A stretch of 64,000 nucleotides of DNA from JAAOII01 sp965207945 (GTDB lineage: Bacteria; Pseudomonadota; Gammaproteobacteria; CBDBNL01; JAAOII01): assembly GCA_965207945.1 (NCBI GenBank), contig OZ242303.1:1-64000 (forward strand). The letters are read 5' to 3'. The notes beneath the pieces were generated by a model. That model was not told where the DNA came from and ran no database searches. It was given only the letters and a program-made list of their open reading frames with translations. The position numbers were made by a program, and so were the translations under genes. This document shows, piece by piece, positions 8,382-16,603 of the stretch. Numbering within the stretch: the first letter of the stretch is position 1; every line of letters begins with the position of its first letter.

Positions 8382-8966
8382 ATGAAAGCAAGAGAAGAGA
8401 TAAATGATATTTTTAATCGCAGCATAGCAGCCAAAGAAAAAAGCTTAGAGCAATTAGGCGATAAAATAGTTGAGGCAGGTAATATCCTCACCAACTGCTT
8501 ACAGAAAGGCGGCAAGATTTTACTGTGCGGTAATGGAGGATCGGCGGCGGATGCCCAACATTTTGCGGCAGAATTAATTAATCGTTTTGAAATTGAACGC
8601 CCTTCTTTGCCGGCGCTTGCCCTTACCACTGATTGCTCGGTAATTACGTCTATTGGCAATGATTACTCTTACACCAAAATATTTTCCAAACAAATAGATG
8701 CTTTGGGTGATGAGAAAGATGTTTTGGTGGTTCTTACCACCAGCGGTTCTTCCGCCAATATATTGGAAGCGGTGAGGAGTGCAAAAAATAAGAAAATGGA
8801 GGTTTTAGTGCTAAGCGGCAAGGATGGTGGCAACCTTAAAGAACTTCTTGAAGAAGGGGCATTGGAGCTAAGAGTCCCAGCAGATAGCACTGCACGAATT
8901 CAAGAAGTGCATATTCTAATTTTGCATTGCCTTTGCTATTTAGTAGAAAAAAGAATATTCAATTAA
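8382..8966 (+). CDS. diaA: SIS-domain protein, DiaA or GmhA type
   Basis: A 194-residue sugar-isomerase (SIS) domain protein. GNGGSAADAQHFAAEL and TTSGSSANIL form the phosphosugar-binding loops, and QEVHILILH matches the C-terminal helix shared by phosphoheptose isomerase GmhA and the DnaA-binding protein DiaA. The two families cannot be separated with certainty by eye. I favour DiaA because it lies between yraN and a dolP-like gene, where E. coli has diaA. If the organism has no separate gmhA, this copy may also make heptose precursors for lipopolysaccharide. Confidence 0.85.
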   Translation: MKAREEINDIFNRSIAAKEKSLEQLGDKIVEAGNILTNCLQKGGKILLCGNGGSAADAQHFAAELINRFEIERPSLPALALTTDCSVITSIGNDYSYTKIFSKQIDALGDEKDVLVVLTTSGSSANILEAVRSAKNKKMEVLVLSGKDGGNLKELLEEGALELRVPADSTARIQEVHILILHCLCYLVEKRIFN

Positions 8967-8968
8967 CC

Positions 8969-9541
8969 TTGAAGTCCTCGCTAAAACATTTCATTATTCT
9001 TTTGTTATCCTTGTTTGTTGTTAGCGGTTGTGCTTCTGTATCCACTAGAGAAAATGTTTATAGTGAAGAGCAACAACCATTTCGTTCTTCTGCCGTTGCA
9101 TCACTTGATGAAAAAAATGAGGCATCTATAAGAAGGAACATAATTGCTCTGGGGGATAAAACCAAATTAAGAGCAAAGGTGCGAGTATACAATAACAATG
9201 TTTTATTGGTGGGGGAAACAGAAAATGCTGCGACTAAAGAAAAATTAGAAGTATTCTCTGCTCGCAGGGGTGGAATAAAAAGAGTATTCAACCGTATTGA
9301 TGTTGCTAGTCCCTTGCCTCCCTATAAAGGACTTAATGATTTATTGTTACGCACGCGTATCGGGTTTGCGATGGCTGGTGTCAAAGAGTTTGATGCTACT
9401 CGCATAGATTATTTTGTTGATAGAAATAGAGTTCACCTGATGGGGTTGGTAAGTAGGCAAGAGGCAGAAATAATGATTGGAAGGTTTCGCCGCATAGAAG
9501 GAGTGCAGGAAGTTGTGGTGCTTTTCTTCTATATTGACTAA
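8969..9541 (+). CDS. dolP: BON-domain outer-membrane lipoprotein, DolP (YraP) like
   Basis: DolP-type lipoproteins have two BON domains and support outer-membrane integrity. From the TTG two bases after diaA the protein has a clean lipoprotein signal, with lipobox VSGC and Cys21. A longer frame opens at TTG 8927, but its first residues would lie inside diaA and spoil the signal peptide. Both BON domains are visible: the first around RAKVRVYNNNVLLVGE, the second around DYFVDRNRVHLMGLV and ending EGVQEVVVLF. The stop shares one base with gpmI (TAATG). No ATG is available for this start, which fits translation coupled to diaA. Confidence 0.85.
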   Translation: MKSSLKHFIILLLSLFVVSGCASVSTRENVYSEEQQPFRSSAVASLDEKNEASIRRNIIALGDKTKLRAKVRVYNNNVLLVGETENAATKEKLEVFSARRGGIKRVFNRIDVASPLPPYKGLNDLLLRTRIGFAMAGVKEFDATRIDYFVDRNRVHLMGLVSRQEAEIMIGRFRRIEGVQEVVVLFFYID

Positions 9542-11190
9542 TGGCTAAAACCACTGCACTAATAATCCTTGATGGATGGGCTATGGGTAAGGATTATCCA
9601 GGCAATGCTATTAAGCTTGCTGCAACTCCAACCTGGGATAAATTATTGCAGGAATGCCCCAGACGCGAGCTTATTGCTTGCGGGGAGCAGGTGGGATTAC
9701 CCGAGGGGCAAATGGGCAACTCCGAAGTGGGACATTTAATTTTAGGCGCTGGAAGAATTGTCTATCAAACTCTACTGCGGATCAATAAGGCGATTGCCGA
9801 TAAATCCATCCAACAAAATACAACACTAAACACATTTTTGCAAAAGTGTGTATCTCGCGCAACTCAGAGTTCTAACTCATCAAACCCATCTTCATCCCTC
9901 CTTAATTCATCCCTCCTTAATTCTTCCCCCCGGCTCCACATCATGGGTCTGCTATCCGATGGCGGAGTGCATAGCCATCAGGAACATCTGGCTGCGGTTT
10001 TACGTTTGGCAGCTGCTAAGGGAATTAAGAATATAGAACTCCATCTTTTTCTTGATGGAAGAGACAGTGCACCTAATTCGGCGCCTGCTTGTATTGACTT
10101 TATTCAACAACAATTAAAGAAGACGGGCGTAGGACGGATTAGTAGCGTAATTGGCAGATATTACGCAATGGATCGGGATAAAAGATGGGAGCGAACTCAA
10201 AAAGCTTATGAACTGTTAGTTAGCGGCAAGGGTGAAGTTGTAGATGATGCAAAACACCTGAATCAGAAACTACAAGAATACTACGCTAAAGAAATAACCG
10301 ATGAGTTTATCCCGCCACTTGTTGTGCGCTCAGCTGACCAAGGTAATGAAGGCAAGCAAGGAGCACGAGAAAGCAAGGATGCGCGTGATGGAGTAATCTC
10401 TGCTGATGATTCAATAATATGCATAAACTTTCGCGCCGACAGAGTCAGGCAGATAACCGCCGCTCTTGCCGCTGATAACTTCAATGAATTTAACCGTCCT
10501 TTTGTCCTGCCCAAATCATCTTTACTTACTATGACCTCTTATGATGAAAAGCTCCCCTTGCCTTTTATCTTTGAGCGTGAAAAAATTGTCAATTGCTTAG
10601 GTGAGGTTTTGGCAAACCTTAATAAAAAGCAGCTTCGTCTTGCTGAAACCGAAAAGTTTGCCCACGTAACTTATTTCTTTAATGGTGGCAAAGAAGATCC
10701 TTTTGCTAACGAGGAGCGTAAACTCATTCCTTCTTTGAAGGTGGCAACTTATGATTTGGCGCCACAGATGAGAGCACCTGAAATAACCGCAGAACTTGTG
10801 GCGGCGTTTGAAAGCCAAGAATATGATTTTATTTTATGTAATTATGCTAATGGCGACATGGTAGGACACAGTGGCAAGGTGGATGCCGCGATTAAAGCAG
10901 CTGAGTACATAGACGAAAGTTTAAGTAAACTTATGCCAGTGATTCGCAAAAATGGCGCTCAAGCTCTTATTACTGCCGACCATGGTAATTGCGAAGAGAT
11001 GCTGGCTGCAGACGGAGTTAGTCCTTACACTGCGCATACTTTAAACCCTGTCCCTTTATTGTATTATGGAGATATGCAGATTGAGTTTGATACCCAGCCA
11101 GCCGGCTTAGCAGATATCGCTCCTACCCTGCTCAAACTTATGGGAATACTCCCACCATCCGAAATGAGCGGCAGAGCATTAATCCGCTAA
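9541..11190 (+). CDS. gpmI: 2,3-bisphosphoglycerate-independent phosphoglycerate mutase
   Basis: Interconverts 3- and 2-phosphoglycerate using two Mn ions and a phosphoserine intermediate. The metal-binding LDGW (Asp11), the nucleophile in GQMGNSEVGH (Ser61), GGVHSHQEH, NFRADR and ITADHGNCEE are all present. At 549 residues it is about 35 longer than the usual 510-515. The excess is explained by two in-frame low-complexity inserts: a Ser/Asn/Leu-rich one encoded at about 9867-9930, including a perfect 15-bp duplication, and a charged one at about 10339-10390. It ends the clpA-to-gpmI run. A REP-like hairpin follows. Confidence 0.96.
   Translation: MAKTTALIILDGWAMGKDYPGNAIKLAATPTWDKLLQECPRRELIACGEQVGLPEGQMGNSEVGHLILGAGRIVYQTLLRINKAIADKSIQQNTTLNTFLQKCVSRATQSSNSSNPSSSLLNSSLLNSSPRLHIMGLLSDGGVHSHQEHLAAVLRLAAAKGIKNIELHLFLDGRDSAPNSAPACIDFIQQQLKKTGVGRISSVIGRYYAMDRDKRWERTQKAYELLVSGKGEVVDDAKHLNQKLQEYYAKEITDEFIPPLVVRSADQGNEGKQGARESKDARDGVISADDSIICINFRADRVRQITAALAADNFNEFNRPFVLPKSSLLTMTSYDEKLPLPFIFEREKIVNCLGEVLANLNKKQLRLAETEKFAHVTYFFNGGKEDPFANEERKLIPSLKVATYDLAPQMRAPEITAELVAAFESQEYDFILCNYANGDMVGHSGKVDAAIKAAEYIDESLSKLMPVIRKNGAQALITADHGNCEEMLAADGVSPYTAHTLNPVPLLYYGDMQIEFDTQPAGLADIAPTLLKLMGILPPSEMSGRALIR
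9891..9920 (+). repeat. 15-bp tandem duplication inside gpmI
   Basis: TTCATCCCTCCTTAA occurs twice back to back and encodes a doubled Ser-Leu-Leu-Asn-Ser block. The length is a multiple of three, so the reading frame survives. Confidence 0.85.
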
Positions 11191-11224
11191 ATATATGAAT
11201 CATAAATTCTCGCGACTCAGGTCT

Positions 11225-11274
11225 GTAGGGGCGGAGCCATGCTCCGCCCGCAAAATGCCTAACACTTGCGACAC
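11225..11274. repeat. REP-like palindromic element, copy 1
   Basis: GTAGGGGCGGAGC (11225-11237) contains one arm of a perfect 9-bp stem: GGGCGGAGC, loop CAT, GCTCCGCCC (11229-11249). A tail with GCAA...TTGC follows. The same 13-mer and the same tail occur at 27836-27896. It lies after gpmI and may also stop or stabilise that transcript. Confidence 0.75.
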
Positions 11275-11285
11275 CCAATAAATAT

Positions 11286-11609
11286 ATGAATCAAGAATCA
11301 ACAGAAATCATAAAGAAAGAAGGACGCCTAAAATGGCGAATCATTTTTACCCTGTTTATCGGTTTAGTTATAGGAGCAAGCGTGTTTTATATTTATTCTC
11401 AAAAAAATATTTTTCCTATTAATATCCCATCAACTCAAAAACAAGAGACATCTTTTGATGGAAAAGACTCTGTAGAAATGGCAGAGTTGCGTCAAGAAAT
11501 TGAAGAACTCCAGCAAAAGCGAGAACTGCTATTACAACAAGCAGCAGCATTGGAAAAAGAAATAGAAGAAATCCGTGCCCGCATTCAAGATTGGCAGGAA
11601 ACACTGTAA
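11286..11609 (+). CDS. Small membrane-anchored coiled-coil protein of unknown function
   Basis: I do not recognise the family. The 107 residues comprise a charged N-terminus, one membrane helix at about 17-37 (WRIIFTLFIGLVIGASVFYIY), a short polar linker, and a Glu/Gln/Lys-rich coiled coil from about 65 to the end (ELRQEIEELQQKRELLLQQ). The topology suggests N-in with the coiled coil in the periplasm, like FtsB/FtsL-type proteins. E. coli has the coiled-coil hydrolase activator EnvC downstream of its gpmI homologue, but this protein is far shorter and lacks the LytM domain. No clear ribosome binding site is seen. Confidence 0.7.
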   Translation: MNQESTEIIKKEGRLKWRIIFTLFIGLVIGASVFYIYSQKNIFPINIPSTQKQETSFDGKDSVEMAELRQEIEELQQKRELLLQQAAALEKEIEEIRARIQDWQETL

Positions 11610-11613
11610 ATTC

Positions 11614-11640
11614 TTGCAAGTATTTGCACTATGCTATAAT
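11614..11640 (+). promoter_or_regulatory. Promoter of prpBC (leaderless geometry)
   Basis: TTGCAA (11614-11619) lies 15 bp before an extended -10, TGCTATAAT (TATAAT at 11635-11640). The prpB ATG begins at 11647, six bases after the -10, where transcription would be expected to start. Confidence 0.65.
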
Positions 11641-11646
11641 TAGTTT

Positions 11647-12552
11647 ATGGTTTTATCATTAAAACAAGCTATCAAAGAGGAAACTCCTCTACAAGTGGTT
11701 GGAACAATCAATGCCTATAGCGCCTTGCTGGCGCAACGTGCGGGCTTCAAAGCTTTATATCTTTCGGGCGCTGGTGTTGCCAACGCTTCTTTCGGTTTGC
11801 CTGATTTGGGAATTACCACTTTGGCTGATGTGACTGAGGATACTCGCCGCATAACTGGCAGGGTTGATTTACCTTTGCTGGTGGATGCCGATATTGGTTG
11901 GGGCGGTGCTTTCAATATAGCGCGCGCAGTGCGGGAACTTATAAACGCTGGCGCCTCTGGCATTCATATAGAAGACCAAGCGGGGCAAAAAAGATGCGGG
12001 CATCGCCCAGGTAAAAGCATCGCATCAAAAGAAGAGATGGTAGATAGAATTAAAGCTGCGGTTGATGCGCGCACCGATGACAACTTCACTATAATGGCGC
12101 GCACCGATGCTTTGGCAAATGAGGGTTTGGAAGGCGCCTTAGAAAGATGTAAATTATATGAGGAGGCGGGAGCGGACATGCTCTTCCCTGAGGCAGTCGC
12201 CACCCTGGAAGAATATCAAACATTTGCTAATGGAAGCACTTTGCCTATTTTGGCGAACATCACCGAGTTTGGCAAGACACCTTTATTTACTACTCAGGAG
12301 CTAAAAAGCGCCGGAGTATCCTTGGCTCTTTATCCACTTAGCGCTTTTCGCGCTATGAGTAAGGCGGCGGAAGGAATATACACAGAGTTGCGTAATCAAC
12401 AAACTCAAAAAGAATTATTGGATAGCATGCAAACCCGCACCGAACTTTATGAAGTGTTGGACTATCATGCTTATGAAGATAAATTGGATAAATTGTATGC
12501 CCCGGGAGATAAGAATATAGGGGATAAAACTAAAGGAGATAATAATGAGTAA
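11647..12552 (+). CDS. prpB: Methylisocitrate lyase
   Basis: Splits 2-methylisocitrate to pyruvate and succinate, the last step of the methylcitrate cycle for propionate. The signature KRCGHRPGK holds the catalytic Cys117, and DADIGWGG and IEDQ supply metal ligands. The 301 residues match the family. The extreme C-terminus is a repetitive Asp/Lys/Gly tail (GDKNIGDKTKGDNNE) encoded by degenerate copies of GGGATAA-like units. It overlaps prpC by 8 bases. The mRNA is probably leaderless. No prpR-type regulator, prpD or acnD is nearby. Confidence 0.95.
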   Translation: MVLSLKQAIKEETPLQVVGTINAYSALLAQRAGFKALYLSGAGVANASFGLPDLGITTLADVTEDTRRITGRVDLPLLVDADIGWGGAFNIARAVRELINAGASGIHIEDQAGQKRCGHRPGKSIASKEEMVDRIKAAVDARTDDNFTIMARTDALANEGLEGALERCKLYEEAGADMLFPEAVATLEEYQTFANGSTLPILANITEFGKTPLFTTQELKSAGVSLALYPLSAFRAMSKAAEGIYTELRNQQTQKELLDSMQTRTELYEVLDYHAYEDKLDKLYAPGDKNIGDKTKGDNNE

Positions 12553-13657
12553 ACAAGATAACACCGCTGGGTTGCGCGGCATAAGCGCCGGGCAAACAGC
12601 AATATGTACCTGCGGCATGCGCGGTAAAGGGCTAACCTACTATGGTTATGATATTTTAGAATTGGCGGAGTATTCCACTTTTGAAGAAACCGCTTATCTT
12701 TTACTGCACGGCGAACTGCCAAACAAGCAACAATTAGAAGAGTTTTGTGATAGATTGCGCCAGCAGCGTGACTTGCCGCAGCAGGTTAAAGATACATTGG
12801 AACGCATTCCAGCAGATGCCCATCCGATGGACGTTATGAGAACTGGCTGTTCCATGCTTGGAGTTATAGAACCCGAGCAATCCTTTGAGCAACAGATGGA
12901 AATAACTGAGCGACTGTTGGCAGCGTTTCCTTCAATTATGGGCTATTGGTATCGCTGGACTGCGCAGGGAGAAAAAATTGACACTGTTACAGATGATGAA
13001 AATATTGCTGGACACATCCTTCATTTGATTAGCGGCAAAAAGCCAAGTGAGCTACATCGTCGGGCTATGGATGTATCGTTAATTCTTTACGCAGAACATG
13101 AGTTCAATGCGTCAACTTTCACCGCCCGCGTAGTAACCGCCACTTTGGCGGATATTTATTCCGCTATAACAGCTGCCATAGGGGCATTGCGCGGACCTTT
13201 ACATGGCGGAGCTAATGAAAAAGCTGATGAACTAATTCAAGAATTTACCACAGTGGAAGAGGCGATTGCTGGAATTCATAAAAAACTTGAACGAAAAGAT
13301 AAGATAATGGGGTTTGGTCATGCGGTATATAAGATATCCGATCCGCGCAATCAGGTTATAAAAGAATGGTCGCGTCGCTTGGGCGAGGATAATGGAGACA
13401 CTAAAGTGTTTGAAATATCTGCAGCCATTGAAAAGGTTATGTGGGAAGAAAAGAAGCTCTTTCCTAACTTGGACTTTTTCAGCGCCTCCGCATATAGATA
13501 TATGGGAATTCCCAGGGCTTTGTTTACTCCGCTATTTGTTTGTGCTCGCACTTCGGGATGGGCGGCTCACATAATGGAACAACGCGCTGATAATAGATTA
13601 ATCAGACCAAATGCTGAATACATCGGACCTGCTGAGAGGTCCTACCCTGGCGCTTAA
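12545..13657 (+). CDS. prpC: 2-methylcitrate synthase
   Basis: Condenses propionyl-CoA with oxaloacetate. A 370-residue citrate-synthase-fold protein with HEFNASTFTARV, GPLHGGANEKA and GFGHAVYKISDPR, which supply the catalytic His and substrate-binding residues. Its short type-II-like length, the opening SAGQTAIC and the overlap with prpB favour methylcitrate synthase over citrate synthase. The methylcitrate dehydratase step must be encoded elsewhere or done by an aconitase. Confidence 0.94.
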   Translation: MSKQDNTAGLRGISAGQTAICTCGMRGKGLTYYGYDILELAEYSTFEETAYLLLHGELPNKQQLEEFCDRLRQQRDLPQQVKDTLERIPADAHPMDVMRTGCSMLGVIEPEQSFEQQMEITERLLAAFPSIMGYWYRWTAQGEKIDTVTDDENIAGHILHLISGKKPSELHRRAMDVSLILYAEHEFNASTFTARVVTATLADIYSAITAAIGALRGPLHGGANEKADELIQEFTTVEEAIAGIHKKLERKDKIMGFGHAVYKISDPRNQVIKEWSRRLGEDNGDTKVFEISAAIEKVMWEEKKLFPNLDFFSASAYRYMGIPRALFTPLFVCARTSGWAAHIMEQRADNRLIRPNAEYIGPAERSYPGA

Positions 13658-13741
13658 CTATATATTTCTATAATAACTGTATATATGTGTAATCAAATAT
13701 GTATAAATACATAATCACATCAACACAGAATAACTTTAATT

Positions 13742-13747
13742 TATAAT
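13742..13747 (+). promoter_or_regulatory. -10 box of mmsA (near-leaderless)
   Basis: TATAAT ends eight bases before the mmsA ATG at 13756. No good -35 is seen at the expected distance. Confidence 0.5.
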
Positions 13748-13755
13748 ACTAAACT

Positions 13756-15240
13756 ATGAAACAGATTCATCACTTTATAAACGGCAAACAACATCAAGGG
13801 AGCAGCGGCAACTTTGACAATGTATATAATCCAACTACTGGAGAGGTTAGCGCTGAAGTTGCTATGGCAAATGAGGCGGACACCCAAGCCGCTATTACTG
13901 CGGCTCATGACAAGTTCCCCGAATGGCGCGCATTAACTCCTTCAAAAAGGGCGCGTATTTTTTTCAAGTATAAAGAACTCATTGAAAAAAATGCAGATAA
14001 GATTGCTAAATTGGTTTCTGCAGAACATGGCAAGGTTCTCAACGATGCCCACGGTTCATTAACTCGTGGTTTGGAAATTGTGGAGTTTGCTTGTGGCATT
14101 CCACAAATGCTCAAAGGTGAATATTCAGAAGATGCTGGCACTGGCATAGATGTTACTTCAATTCGTCAGCCGCTGGGGGTCTCAGCTGGCATAACTCCTT
14201 TTAACTTTCCAGCAATGGTTCCTTTATGGATGTTCCCTATGGCGATTGCTTGCGGTAACTGCTTTGTGCTTAAGCCCTCAGAGAAGGACCCTTCAACCGC
14301 ATATTTCTTAGCGGAATTATTGAAAGAGGCAGGCCTGCCAGATGGAGTGCTCAATGTGGTCAATGGCGGCAAGGACGCAGTTAATACTTTGTTGGGCGAC
14401 GAAAGAGTTAAGTCGGTTTCTTTTGTTGGTTCTACGCCAATCGCACGCTATATTTATGAAGAAGGCGCCAAGCAAGGCAAGCGAGTCCAAGCATTAGGAG
14501 GCGCTAAAAATCACATGTTAGTGATGCCCGATGCCGATATGAATTTAGTTGAAGGCGCTGCCCTGGGTTCCGGCTACGGCTCGGCCGGTGAAAGATGCAT
14601 GGCGATTTCTGTGGTTGTTGCGGTTGGTGATAAGGTGGCGGATGAATTAGTGGCAAGATTAAAGCCACTAGTGGCTCAGCTTAAAATAGGCATAGCCCCT
14701 GATGATGACATGGGTCCGCTCATTACAGCCGAGCATCTTGCTAAGGTCAAAGGATATGTAGACCTTGGAGTTGAAGAGGGTGCATCTTTAGAAGTTGACG
14801 GACGCAACTTTAAGCTACCTGGACATGAGAAAGGTTTTTTCTTAGGCGGTTGCTTGTTTGACAATGTTACTCCTGGGATGCGTATTTATCAAGAAGAGAT
14901 TTTTGGACCAGTGCTATGTATTGTGCGTGTCCCAGATTATGCTAGCGGAATTAAGCTGATTAATGAGCATCAGTTTGGCAATGGCACTTCAATCTTTACT
15001 CGCGATGGCGGTTTGGCGCGAGATTTTTCCTACAATGTTCAAGTTGGCATGGTTGGAATTAATGTGCCAATTCCAGTGCCAGTTGCTTCGCATAGCTTTG
15101 GTGGTTGGAAGAATTCTTTGTTTGGAGATATGCATGCTTATGGACCTGAGGCAGTTAGATTTTATACTAAGGTAAAAGCTATAACCTCGCGTTGGCCCAA
15201 GGGCTCAATCAATCCCGAGTTTATGATGCCAACAATGTAA
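13756..15240 (+). CDS. mmsA: Methylmalonate-semialdehyde dehydrogenase (CoA-acylating)
   Basis: Oxidises methylmalonate semialdehyde from valine catabolism to propionyl-CoA. It is a 494-residue aldehyde dehydrogenase with NFPAMVPLWMFP, the NAD loop FVGSTPIARYIYEEG and the nucleophile in AGERCMAIS (Cys281). GAKNHMLVMPDAD is typical of the MmsA branch. It follows prpBC by 98 bases with its own -10 box, and its product is the substrate of PrpC, so the three genes make one metabolic unit. It converges on the Omp85-like gene with a 16-bp gap that contains a half-copy of the REP-like core. Confidence 0.96.
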   Translation: MKQIHHFINGKQHQGSSGNFDNVYNPTTGEVSAEVAMANEADTQAAITAAHDKFPEWRALTPSKRARIFFKYKELIEKNADKIAKLVSAEHGKVLNDAHGSLTRGLEIVEFACGIPQMLKGEYSEDAGTGIDVTSIRQPLGVSAGITPFNFPAMVPLWMFPMAIACGNCFVLKPSEKDPSTAYFLAELLKEAGLPDGVLNVVNGGKDAVNTLLGDERVKSVSFVGSTPIARYIYEEGAKQGKRVQALGGAKNHMLVMPDADMNLVEGAALGSGYGSAGERCMAISVVVAVGDKVADELVARLKPLVAQLKIGIAPDDDMGPLITAEHLAKVKGYVDLGVEEGASLEVDGRNFKLPGHEKGFFLGGCLFDNVTPGMRIYQEEIFGPVLCIVRVPDYASGIKLINEHQFGNGTSIFTRDGGLARDFSYNVQVGMVGINVPIPVPVASHSFGGWKNSLFGDMHAYGPEAVRFYTKVKAITSRWPKGSINPEFMMPTM

Positions 15241-15244
15241 ACCA

Positions 15245-15257
15245 GCTCCGCCCCTAC
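15245..15257 (-). repeat. Half copy of the REP-like core
   Basis: The 13-mer GTAGGGGCGGAGC occurs here on the minus strand, in the tiny gap between two convergent genes and touching the stop codon of the barrel gene. The pairing arm is missing. Confidence 0.6.
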
Positions 15258-16561
15258 TACAAACGAAAGCCGATAAATAAACTTAAATAATCCTGCAGAT
15301 ACTGGCTGTTGGTGCTAAAAGATATTCCAAATGCTGGTACATTAACCTGCCTAAGGTGGACATAACTGGCAATTCCAGTGGAATAGTAGCTCAATTCTTT
15401 CTCAGGATGATGAGGTAAATTCCATAAGTGACCAACATCAACAAAAGGTCCTATATTCCAATAACCATAACGCCCTTGCACCATGGGCAACTGGTAATCA
15501 AAACCACTTATTAGATATTGCTGATTCCAAGCGCCATCTGCAGGTATGCCGCGCGCCCCTAACTCGCCTCCTATACGAAAAGTATCGTAGGGCTTTATAT
15601 TATTTCTTGTGCCACCTAGCAAATTCCATTGAAACACATGTTGCTGATATGATGGGACACCTGCATACATCTCAAGTAATAGAGCGCTTTGCATTTCTTT
15701 TTGCTCCCCATGACTGTTAAGTTGTTGAAAAAGAGTTGCTCCGCTGCGGAATCCTTTATCGTAGTAGTATCTTTTTACTAGGTTATTCCACTCAGCGTTT
15801 AAGGTCATGCTTTGTATATCTGGTGGCAGAATATTTGATTCAATCTTATCTCCGTTTCTAAATTCTGTATTGCTAAACCCCAAATATGTAGGAGCTAAAC
15901 CGTAGGTTAACGAGAACTTAGAAGTTATTCTATGCTTCAATCTAAACCATAAAAAATTGAACTCCTCTTGAGTGCTAAATATCCAGTCATCGCCAACAAA
16001 CTCATAAAAATTTAATTTGCGTTTCAATGCTGTGACAGAAAAACCATACTTGCCTTGCTTATCAATATATGGAGAATCGTATATTAAGGAATAACTATCC
16101 TGTTTATCCTGCTCCTTACGGTTAAATATTGCTCCAAGAAGTTGCCCTCTACCAATAAAATTAAAATCAAAGAACAGCACTCCCCAACCAGTTTCTCCTC
16201 GTGCTTGGGCCTGGCTATAGCTTGGCAGCACCAAGAAACTCCATTTATCAGCAACTGCGATACTTATAATTTCTTCGTTAAAATCATAAACAACCACACT
16301 ACTAAACAACCCTGAATTATTTATGCATTGTCGTAGCGCTAATTTTTTTGCTTGAGATATCAGCTCGCTTGAGCCATAACTATTTATTTTTTCGGTATCA
16401 AAGTTATTAATACAAATATTTGCTAACTTTTGGATGTAAGCAGTTTTGGTTCTTTTGTTGCCGCTGACATCTATCTGAGGAGCAGCGTAAAGGTTTTGTG
16501 CCATAACCACAGTTATAAGGGTTACAAGAGTTACAAAGGTTACAAGCAAATTATTCTTCAC
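15257..16561 (-). CDS. Omp85-superfamily outer-membrane protein with one POTRA domain
   Basis: A 434-residue secreted protein. A signal peptide of about 27 residues ends near LYA-APQ. One POTRA-like domain follows (IDVSGNKRTKTAYIQKLANICINN through SVVVYDFNEEIISIAVADKW), then a barrel of alternating aromatic strands with the conserved late segment FRIGGELGARGIP. This resembles short BamA/TamA relatives and two-partner secretion porins, but I cannot assign a substrate. No secreted partner is adjacent. The start is a GTG; a TATATT lies four bases upstream on this strand. Confidence 0.75.
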   Translation of the reverse strand: MKNNLLVTFVTLVTLITVVMAQNLYAAPQIDVSGNKRTKTAYIQKLANICINNFDTEKINSYGSSELISQAKKLALRQCINNSGLFSSVVVYDFNEEIISIAVADKWSFLVLPSYSQAQARGETGWGVLFFDFNFIGRGQLLGAIFNRKEQDKQDSYSLIYDSPYIDKQGKYGFSVTALKRKLNFYEFVGDDWIFSTQEEFNFLWFRLKHRITSKFSLTYGLAPTYLGFSNTEFRNGDKIESNILPPDIQSMTLNAEWNNLVKRYYYDKGFRSGATLFQQLNSHGEQKEMQSALLLEMYAGVPSYQQHVFQWNLLGGTRNNIKPYDTFRIGGELGARGIPADGAWNQQYLISGFDYQLPMVQGRYGYWNIGPFVDVGHLWNLPHHPEKELSYYSTGIASYVHLRQVNVPAFGISFSTNSQYLQDYLSLFIGFRL

Positions 16562-16603
16562 AATTAATATAATTGAGCTAAATAATAAATTATAGGAATA
16601 CTC

